A program made the translations under genes and the position numbers. Below, in pieces: positions 1-5,380 of a DNA stretch of 16,047 bases. Below the pieces are notes generated by a model. It was not told the DNA's origin. It worked only from the letters and a program-made list of their open reading frames with translations, and ran no database searches. Position 1 is the first letter of the stretch; each line of letters begins with the position of its first letter. This DNA is from Candidatus Dormiibacterota bacterium (GTDB lineage: Bacteria > Chloroflexota > Dormibacteria > UBA8260 > Bog-877). The stretch is from NCBI GenBank assembly GCA_003164475.1, contig PLTL01000383.1, forward strand, positions 23,601 through 39,647. The letters are read 5' to 3'.

Positions 1-542
1 CATCTCCCTCATCCCCGGGCCGCCCCATGGACCGTCGTGGCGGACGTCGCCAGGAGCGATCTGCCGCGCGGCCACCCGGGACATCGCCGCCTCCTCGGAG
101 GCGAACACCCGGGCAGGACCCGTGTCCTGGCGGCGCTCGTGGCCCGCGACCTTGATCACGGCTCCCTCCGCGGCCAGCGGGCTGTGCAGTATCACCATGC
201 CGCCGGTCTCCTGCAGCGGCACCTCCAGGCTCCGGACCACGCCCTGGTCAGCAACGTCAGGGTGGGTGGACCCGACGGGTGAGGCGGCGGCCAGGGTCGC
301 GCCGGTACAGGTCACAGAGTCGCCGCCTAAGAGCTGGCGCTCCAGCAGCCGCCGGACCACCAGGTCGACCCCCCGGCCCGGCTGAGGTCCACGGCGTTTT
401 GGCGACCTCCGCGACGGAGGTCGGCGATCCAGGGGGTGCGCTGGCTGCTGGAGTCGAAATCGTCGATCTGGGGGGGCACACTGGCCTCGAGGGCCGTCGC
501 CAGCAGGTGCAGCGCCGCGGTGGTCCAGCGTCCCGTGGCCAT
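1..542 (-). pseudogene. ilvD: ilvD fragment (dihydroxyacid dehydratase), frameshifted and cut by window edge
   Basis: Minus-strand translation of 1-375 gives the C-terminal part of dihydroxyacid dehydratase, the enzyme that dehydrates dihydroxy-acids in Val/Ile/Leu synthesis. Visible family segments are VVRSLEVPLQETGGMVIL, GAVIKVAGHERR, GPARVFASEEAAM and GPWGGPGMREM. The N-terminal side continues in another frame at about 380-542 (TTAALHLLATALEASV, IDDFDSSSQRTPWIADLR, AVDLSRAGG). The two frames join at a run of six Gs around 372-377; a seventh G would restore the reading AGGVDLVVRRLLE. The family's Fe-S cysteine regions upstream are absent, since the sequence before about 545 has no IlvD similarity that I can see. 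The segment between IAPGD and GPWGG is also about three residues shorter than usual. The rest of the C-terminus lies beyond base 1. Identity is clear; whether it is a true pseudogene or partly a sequencing error is open. Confidence 0.85.
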
Positions 543-629
543 GACCCCGGCAATCGCGTTGTGGAACGAGGAAACGGTCAGGTAAGAGCTCGGCCGTCGG
601 CTGGGCCCTGCGGAGATCCGCCGCCCGGG

Positions 630-2138
630 TCAGGAGGCCAGCTCGATCACCAAGTGGTGCTGAAGGTCATCGTCGGCGATCCGGATCGTGAGGAGATGGT
701 CGCTGGGGTCGAGATGGGCCGCGACATCCAGGGCCGGGTCGGAGGACTGCAGGTGGAAGGTGTGGTAGAAGGACGGTACCTCGACCAGCAGGGGGCGGCC
801 GGAGGCATTCCCGCTGAACTGCAGCACCAGCCGGCCGTCGTGATAGTCGTAGCTCAGGGTGTCGAGGGTACCCGGGGTGGCCCGCGGATAGGCCCGGGCC
901 ACGATCCTCAGCCTGGAGGGCATCCGTTTGAAGGCCCAGCCTCCCCCCTCATCCCAGTCCCAGTAGGCCCAGCCCAGCCGGTACTTGTCGAGCTCGTTCA
1001 TCTCCCTGACCACCCAAGCTTGGTTGGACTTCCCGGAGCCGGCGCCGATCTCTCCCACCCACGGAGCTGCCCCGGCCTCCTTGGCCTGGTCATCGAGTAG
1101 GGTCAGGGGGATCGCGTACTGGGGCGTCGGCTTCTGCCAGGGCGGCTCCAGCAGGGTGGCGAACACGTGGCTGGAGTAGACCTGGTCGGGATAGGGCAGC
1201 GGTCCAACGTAGGTGGGCAACCCGAAGTCGAGGGTCTGCTCGGTCATCCACATCTGGTGGGGCGCGATCGCGGCCAGCTGGGTGATCACATGGGCCTCGA
1301 ACGGCAGCAGGTACTTCTTCTCGAACAGCCCCGGCGGCGCGGGGAATGGATGGGGCTCGTTCCAGAGGTCGAAGGCGGCCACCGCCGAGTCATCCCGGAA
1401 CTCGCGGGCCACAAAGCTCCAGACCTCGGCCACGTCCTGCTGCCACCCGCCCAGGTCGGCCCAGAAGATGCCGTAGCTGACCAGGACCCCGGGGGCCAGG
1501 TGCCGATTCCAGGGCGATCCCAGGGGGAAGCTTCGCGGCAGCGACCCGGCGGTGGCCCAGCTCGGGGCTCCGTCGCCCCCGTAGTAGATGCTCCAGTCGA
1601 TGTTGTGGAGGTCGAGGATGGTGTAGATGCCGTGGGTGGCGGCGTCGTCGACCACCGACCGCACCAGATCCAGGTAGGACTGGGACATGTGGCCGGGGCT
1701 CGGTTCCAGCTCGGACCAGTTGATCGGCAACCGGATCACGTCGAAACCGTCGGCCTCCATCTCGGCAAAGTCCTGGGCGCTGGGCACCGCACCGGGGCGC
1801 ATGTCCTCCGCCTGCTCCAGCCCGGTCACGTTCATGCCTCGGAGCAGTATCTGACGGCCCTGGCTGTCCAGAATGACCTTGCCGTTGCTGTGCAGCCAGG
1901 GCAACCCATGGCCGCTGCCGGTGCCCGGATCCGCCGTGCTGGTGGCCGATCTGGGATAGGCGGGGTAAGAGTTGGGGATGAAGGCGAACCCCAGCAGCAC
2001 CAGCGCCACAACCAGGAAGATGATGAGGCAACCCGAGCAGCAGCTGCAGCAGCCTCTGATCCGCCCCGGCCACGAGTGTGGCCAATGCCACATCCGGCGG
2101 CGATACCAGCTCTGGGCCTGGCGCGGCGGCTCGCCCAT
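630..2138 (-). CDS. Membrane-anchored GH5 glycoside hydrolase, endoglycoceramidase-like
   Basis: A 502-aa retaining beta-glycosidase of family GH5. The catalytic domain spans roughly residues 78-420. It shows the acid/base Glu in LWNEPHPFP (E261), the nucleophile Glu in WVGEIGAGSG (E363), LDLHN with H178, and GMNVTGLEQ at the first strand. WNEP followed by the long GLFEKKYLLPFEAHV helix, plus a C-terminal beta domain (about 420-502, starting YPRATPG), resembles endoglycoceramidase-type GH5 proteins, which cleave glycans from lipids; the substrate here is inferred only from that resemblance. The N-terminus is basic, then Cys-rich (residues 30-37), then one hydrophobic helix (about 38-55). The enzyme should therefore sit outside the cell on a membrane anchor. 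The ATG start is supported by a -10 box (TAGACT) ending 6 nt before it, with no Shine-Dalgarno. It faces away from the ilv leader. Confidence 0.88.
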   Translation of the reverse strand: MGEPPRQAQSWYRRRMWHWPHSWPGRIRGCCSCCSGCLIIFLVVALVLLGFAFIPNSYPAYPRSATSTADPGTGSGHGLPWLHSNGKVILDSQGRQILLRGMNVTGLEQAEDMRPGAVPSAQDFAEMEADGFDVIRLPINWSELEPSPGHMSQSYLDLVRSVVDDAATHGIYTILDLHNIDWSIYYGGDGAPSWATAGSLPRSFPLGSPWNRHLAPGVLVSYGIFWADLGGWQQDVAEVWSFVAREFRDDSAVAAFDLWNEPHPFPAPPGLFEKKYLLPFEAHVITQLAAIAPHQMWMTEQTLDFGLPTYVGPLPYPDQVYSSHVFATLLEPPWQKPTPQYAIPLTLLDDQAKEAGAAPWVGEIGAGSGKSNQAWVVREMNELDKYRLGWAYWDWDEGGGWAFKRMPSRLRIVARAYPRATPGTLDTLSYDYHDGRLVLQFSGNASGRPLLVEVPSFYHTFHLQSSDPALDVAAHLDPSDHLLTIRIADDDLQHHLVIELAS

Positions 2139-2144
2139 CGTCCG

Positions 2145-2150
2145 AGTCTA
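2145..2150 (-). promoter_or_regulatory. -10 box for leaderless GH5 transcript
   Basis: Minus-strand TAGACT is followed by exactly 6 nt (CGGACG) and then the GH5 ATG. A -10 element at this distance puts the transcription start on or next to the A of the start codon. No Shine-Dalgarno is present and no clear -35 is visible. Three other genes in this window show the same geometry. Confidence 0.5.
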
Positions 2151-2441
2151 CGCCGCCTTTTCCAAGAAGCGCGAGGTGGCTGGGAGCTTCCCGGAGTGGC
2201 GCGCCGGGCGCCGTCGGAAGCCAGGCGCATCACGGCCGCGCCGGGGTGCTCGGATTGCCGTCCTTCCGGCCGAAACGATCCCGGTGGTATCGCTCCGGGC
2301 CGCCAGGCTGCCGGCGCCGACCAGGACTTGAGCAGGGTGTGGAGCAGAGCCACGGGTTCCGACCCAGGGCAGCCCGAGTGCCGGTCTCCGACCGGCCGGC
2401 AGCGCGCCGAGCCCACCTTCCCCCGGGGAGCGGACGGCAAC

Positions 2442-2470
2442 TTGACACGAACCTCGAGTGCCGGTATAAA
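2442..2470 (+). promoter_or_regulatory. Strong sigma70-type promoter of the ilv leader
   Basis: A perfect -35 (TTGACA, 2442-2447), a 17-nt spacer and TATAAA (2465-2470) followed by T. The start of transcription would be near 2477, about 30 nt before the leader peptide ATG. An 11-bp sequence, CGAGTGCCGGT, covers the end of the spacer (2455-2465) and is repeated exactly at 2375-2385, so a regulator might bind both copies. Confidence 0.85.
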
Positions 2471-2507
2471 TGGCCGCACTTTGCACAGCGCTGAGCGCGC
2501 CCTGCTG

Positions 2508-2564
2508 ATGGCCGGCGGCCTGCGGGTCCTGGTAGCCCTAGTCACCGGAGGGCCGATCAGCTAG
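2508..2564 (+). CDS. Branched-chain amino acid leader peptide (18 aa)
   Basis: An 18-codon ORF, MAGGLRVLVALVTGGPIS, ending in TAG. Six of the eight codons from 2520 to 2543 are Leu or Val (CTG CGG GTC CTG GTA GCC CTA GTC), and an Ile codon precedes the end. CTA and GTA stand out in such GC-rich DNA and could slow ribosomes when charged tRNA is scarce. The ORF sits about 30 nt after a strong promoter and 24 nt before a terminator hairpin, the layout of ilv/leu attenuation leaders in which ribosome stalling decides whether transcription continues. The Shine-Dalgarno is weak. The peptide itself should have no function beyond sensing. It is too short for usual gene finders. Confidence 0.85.
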   Translation: MAGGLRVLVALVTGGPIS

Positions 2565-2599
2565 CGTCTGCGCGACCTGGCGAGGTTACCGGCCCCCCG
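2546..2599 (+). promoter_or_regulatory. Antiterminator pairing of the ilv attenuator
   Basis: CGGAGGGCCG (2546-2555) can pair with CGGCCCCCCG (2590-2599), ten positions with one A-C mismatch. The second strand is the same C-run that forms the left arm of the terminator, so the two structures exclude each other. The Leu/Val codons end at 2543, just upstream of the first strand. A ribosome stalled among them would leave 2546-2555 free to pair. CGGCC at 2516-2520 can in turn cover GGCCG at 2551-2555, giving a possible protector stem. Confidence 0.7.
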
Positions 2600-2622
2600 A
2601 GATCCCGGGGGGCCGGTTTTTT
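2588..2622 (+). terminator. Rho-independent attenuator terminator
   Basis: Left arm ACCGGCCCCCC (2588-2598), 8-nt loop, right arm GGGGGGCCGGT (2607-2617), then a run of six Ts (2617-2622). It lies before any full-length gene and just after the leader peptide stop, so it is read as the regulated attenuator, not as a gene-end terminator. Confidence 0.92.
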
Positions 2623-2807
2623 GTCCCCAGACCAGGCCCCAGCCCACCACTCCACCATGAATCATGAGATCTGTCCGCTCACGACACTCGCAGGTCGGCC
2701 GCGATGGGGCACCGAGCCTTGAGCGACCCCACCACCGACCGCTTTCACTCGCACCAGGTCCCGGTGCTCACCGTCGATTGGGTTTCCTGCCACGTCCAGT
2801 TTCTGAC

Positions 2808-2834
2808 CAGAGCAGGGTGCAGAACCCTGCTCTG
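2808..2834. repeat. Perfect 11-bp hairpin without T-run
   Basis: CAGAGCAGGGT (2808-2818) and ACCCTGCTCTG (2824-2834) form a perfect stem with the 5-nt loop GCAGA. It lies in the 287-bp stretch between the attenuator and the 63-aa ORF. No T-run follows on either strand, so it is not a standard terminator. It could be an mRNA-stabilising or pausing structure in the ilv transcript. Confidence 0.6.
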
Positions 2835-2909
2835 CACCACTTGCCGCCACCGCTTCCGGTCGGCGCCGCCGGCCCGGAGTTCCGCCAATCCCGAAGTTAG
2901 GAGAGCCCC

Positions 2910-3101
2910 GTGAACGGATATGGCCAAGAACCGGAGTGTCCCGGTACCCCCGCCCACCTGCCTGAGGACATCCAGTTGGACGAGGCCGGGCGCAATTGGG
3001 TCAGCCGCCAGAGCGCGGCTGACCCCGAACGCCCGCTGCGCCGGCTGGCCGCCGACGCTGCCCTGACCGCCGCCATCGGTCAGGTCTACGGCGGGGACTG
3101 A
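2910..3101 (+). CDS. Hypothetical 63-aa protein in the ilv transcript
   Basis: A GTG-start ORF reading MNGYGQEPECPGTPAHLPED and ending AAIGQVYGGD. AGGAGAG about 5 nt before the GTG is a good ribosome binding site, which is the main reason to call it. The product is small, acidic in its first half, and has no signal peptide or membrane segment. I do not recognise a family. It ends 12 nt before the ilvB-like start, so the two were probably cotranscribed from the attenuated promoter. Confidence 0.5.
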   Translation: MNGYGQEPECPGTPAHLPEDIQLDEAGRNWVSRQSAADPERPLRRLAADAALTAAIGQVYGGD

Positions 3102-3113
3102 GCCCTTCCTGCC

Positions 3114-3817
3114 GTGACCACCACCACCTTCGACAGGACCAGCCGCCGGGCTGCCGTGCCCGACCCCGTCCCCTCCCCCTCGGGGGCCGAGCTGTGGCAC
3201 CAGGCCTCGGGCAGAGGAGTGGACACCCGGTTCGGGCCGCCCCGCGGCGCCCACTTGCCCCTCTATGAGTGCCTGCCCGCGTTCCCTCTCCGGCACCCGC
3301 TGGCAGGCCATGAGCAGGGTGTCGCCCGCATGGCCGATGGCTACGCCAGGTCCAGCGGGAAGGTGGGGGTCTGCAACGCCACCTCCGGGCCGGGTGCCCT
3401 CAACCTGATCACCGGCCTGGCCACGGCCCACTTCGACTCCATCCCGGTGGTGGCCGTCACCGGGCAGGTGGCGGCGACCACGATCAGGACCGACGCCTTC
3501 CAGGAGTCGGATGCGATCGGCTCCAGCCTCTCACTCATCAAGCACAGCTACCAGGTGCTGGACGCCTCCGAGATCCCAGCGGTGGTGGGGGAGGCCTTCC
3601 ACATCGCCAGCAGCGGTCGGCCGGGGCGGTGCTCATCGACCTGCCCAAGGACGTTCAGCAGCAGCGCGTGGCTGAGCTCCGGGCCCCGATCCAGCGCCGC
3701 CCGCCCAACCGTGCCCCTGGCGCACCGGACCGACTCGTTCTGGCGCGAATGCCTGCTCAGCGGCCGCGATCCCATCGCAATGGCGCTCGGCTAGGAGCAG
3801 GCGATCTCCGAGCTTGA
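3114..3817 (+). pseudogene. ilvB: ilvB remnant (acetolactate synthase large subunit), truncated and frameshifted
   Basis: The first about 170 codons give the N-terminal thiamine-diphosphate domain of acetolactate synthase, which makes the first common intermediate of Val/Ile/Leu synthesis. Visible are FGPPRGAHLPLYECLP, HEQGVARMADGYAR with the cofactor-activating Glu (E67), NATSGPGALNLITGLATAHFDSIPVVAVTGQV and FQESD. After SSGRPG the frame breaks at four Gs (3623-3626); one extra G restores AVLIDLPKDVQQ in the next frame. Similarity fades after about 3690, and both frames stop by 3817. About 200 of the usual 550-600 residues remain, so the middle and the C-terminal cofactor domain are missing. 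The GTG start has no clear ribosome binding site and may have been coupled to the 63-aa ORF. The upstream attenuator supports ilvB over other enzymes of this fold. Confidence 0.82.
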
Positions 3818-3986
3818 GCGGGCGCGGCCGGGCTGGTTGCCCAAGACCGCCACCACCACCCCCGGTTGACTGCCCGTCGACGGCCAGCGGCCGGACGGCA
3901 GGGCCGAGGTGGCCGAGCCGCGGATCGCCCCGGTGCCCGGGCCCGGCCCACCAGCGGTGGCGCCTTCGGCCACCACAGGTCGCCTG

Positions 3987-4063
3987 CCACCTTCCCGGGG
4001 TCGAACCGGGCCGGCCGCGACGGCCAGACCGACCTGGCCGTGGCCTCGCCAGTCGCAAGGTGG
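3987..4063 (-). other. tRNA-like folded element (not a confirmed tRNA)
   Basis: Read on the minus strand this 77-nt stretch starts CCACCTT and ends AAGGTGG, a perfect 7-bp end stem. Directly inside the 3' arm is a perfect T-arm look-alike, CCCGG-TTCGACC-CCGGG. The middle does not fold as a tRNA: it forms an 8-bp hairpin (ACGGCCAG/CTGGCCGT) with a 6-nt loop, and no normal D arm or anticodon arm fits. It begins 3 nt after the stop codon of the pRiA4b-like gene. It may be a decayed tRNA, an attachment-site relic, or a chance fold in GC-rich DNA. Confidence 0.25.
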
Positions 4064-4066
4064 TTC

Positions 4067-4594
4067 TCAGGCCAGTCCCCATCCGCTATGGAGCGGCGGA
4101 AGATCAGACACCCCGGGGTCGTCCGGTGGCAGCGACTCCCCGTCGTCGTCGCCCCAGCGCCGAAGGTACTGGTCGGGGATGTCACCCCAGCCCCAGTACG
4201 GAAGCGGCAGAGCGGGGATGATCCCGAGCGTTTCCAGCGGATCGACGCGTTCACTGCCCACCGTGCACAGGTGGGCCCAGTCGTCGCCCAGGTCGAACAC
4301 GTACACGAACCGCTCGCCCGGCTCGAGCCGGCTTAGCTTGGTCTTGGACTCGTTGGCAACCTCAGGGTCCTCCTCCCAGTCCTCATCTGGTGCTGCCACA
4401 CGCGTTCGGTCGCTGAGAGTGAACTCGTGCAGGTGTGACAGGTCCCAGCGGGCGAAGGCATCGTCGATGGCCCTGGCCAGCTGCGCGAAGGTGTGGCTGC
4501 GGGCGGCGACAAAGATCCGGCCCGGGCGGGGCCAGAGGTGGTGCCCGTGGCCCTCCACCAGTTCGACTCGGATCGTCAGCCAGGTGCGAGCCAT
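4067..4594 (-). CDS. Plasmid pRiA4b ORF-3-like family protein
   Basis: A 175-aa protein matching the pRiA4b ORF-3-like family. It has an N-terminal half with LTIRVELVEG and FAQLARAIDDAFARWDLSHLHEF, then the family hallmarks FVYVFDLGDDWAHLCTVGSERVDP and the tail YWGWGDIPDQYLRRWGDDD. The family is often found on plasmids and near transposable elements. Its function is not established; some members are annotated as IS1096 passenger proteins. The ATG at 4594 is chosen because GAGGAG lies about 5-6 nt upstream and homology begins there. The longer upstream extension of the frame is arginine- and glycine-rich with no family match. The protein is full-length and strongly acidic at the C-terminus, and it converges on the ilvB remnant. 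The context suggests accessory DNA. Confidence 0.85.
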   Translation of the reverse strand: MARTWLTIRVELVEGHGHHLWPRPGRIFVAARSHTFAQLARAIDDAFARWDLSHLHEFTLSDRTRVAAPDEDWEEDPEVANESKTKLSRLEPGERFVYVFDLGDDWAHLCTVGSERVDPLETLGIIPALPLPYWGWGDIPDQYLRRWGDDDGESLPPDDPGVSDLPPLHSGWGLA

Positions 4595-5258
4595 CTCAGT
4601 CTCCTCGGTGCCAGTTCCGCAGCCAGGTGCAGCAAGTCGGTTGGCTGCCCCGGCCAGCGCCGCCAGCCCCCGGTGGGTGATGGGGCCGCGGTGTGGAGTC
4701 AGGGATTCCCAACCGGAACGCCGAGCGCCGGTCAGAGTTTGCATCAACCGCGGGACCGGGTGGCCGGTCCGAGCCGGCAGTTACGGCGCTGGCCCGCAAC
4801 AGCCTGGGGGTGCCGCCGGCCGCGCCAGCCGGGTGTTGCGGGCCAGCGCCGAACGCCCACAGCGGTCCCACGGCGTGCCCCGGGGCGGGGGCGGTCCCGG
4901 CGGGATGGGCCTAGAGCGCCGGTGCTTCGGTCGCATGTGGAGGATGCTCACGGCCAGGGCATTCCTAGATCAGGGACGAGACACCCGCCCATGAATTCAA
5001 AAAGGCGGAAATGCGGCAGGAACCAGCGGCAGAGCGCATGAGGACAGAAGGTGGCTCGGTGAGAGTGTCCTTACCGGCTCCAAGAATCGCCAGGCGGATC
5101 TGCCCCTGCGACCAAGGCCAACGCTCCGCGTCGGTGCTGGGCACCGTGAGGCGGGCAACGGGGAGGCGCACCTTGATGCCGCTGGTGGCAAGACTGAACC
5201 CCCGGCCGGCGTCCCCACCCTAGGCCAGCGGCACCCCTGCACCAAGTGTCAGGACAGC
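4595..5258. other. Non-coding stretch between pRiA4b-like gene and sedolisin
   Basis: About 660 bases with no convincing gene. Short open frames exist on both strands. The best is a minus-strand frame from a GTG at 5171 to 4965 (68 codons), but it has no ribosome binding site or recognisable motif. The only clear structure is the 18-bp inverted repeat at 4784-4851. Confidence 0.5.
4784..4851. repeat. Perfect 18-bp inverted repeat with 32-bp centre
   Basis: CGGCGCTGGCCCGCAACA (4784-4801) is matched by its exact reverse complement at 4834-4851. The GC-rich 32-bp interior has no ORF. The unit is 68 bp and lies upstream of the sedolisin promoter and downstream of no gene. It is too widely looped for a standard terminator and has no T-run. 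It might be a small mobile repeat unit, a cruciform or a protein-binding site. Confidence 0.85.
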
Positions 5259-5287
5259 TTGAACTAGTCAGGGGGTTCCAGTAGAGT
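5259..5287 (+). promoter_or_regulatory. Promoter of the sedolisin gene
   Basis: TTGAAC (5259-5264), a 17-nt spacer and TAGAGT (5282-5287), each matching the sigma70 consensus at four of six positions. This places transcription start near 5294 and leaves a leader of about 87 nt before the ATG at 5381. GGAGGG about 8-9 nt before the ATG is the ribosome binding site. Confidence 0.65.
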
Positions 5288-5380
5288 GATCCGAACTCGT
5301 CGGGATCCGGCCGGGCGGACGGAGCTTCCGAGGAACGTGCGTACCAGAACACCTGATCGGGGACGTGGAGGGTTCCGACA

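Noticed and set aside
1167..2564. 465-codon plus-strand open frame opposite the GH5 gene
   Set aside because: It is an antisense shadow of GH5 produced by high GC content; the sequence is low-complexity Gly/Arg/Val. Only its last 18 codons (2508-2564), the ilv leader peptide, are real.
3987..4063. Functional tRNA gene
   Set aside because: The acceptor-like and T-arm-like parts are perfect, but no D arm or 7-nt anticodon loop can be formed, so it is reported only as a tRNA-like element.
3909..4994. 361-codon plus-strand open frame
   Set aside because: Ser/Arg/Pro-rich shadow opposite the pRiA4b-like gene, with no ribosome binding site and no recognisable domain.
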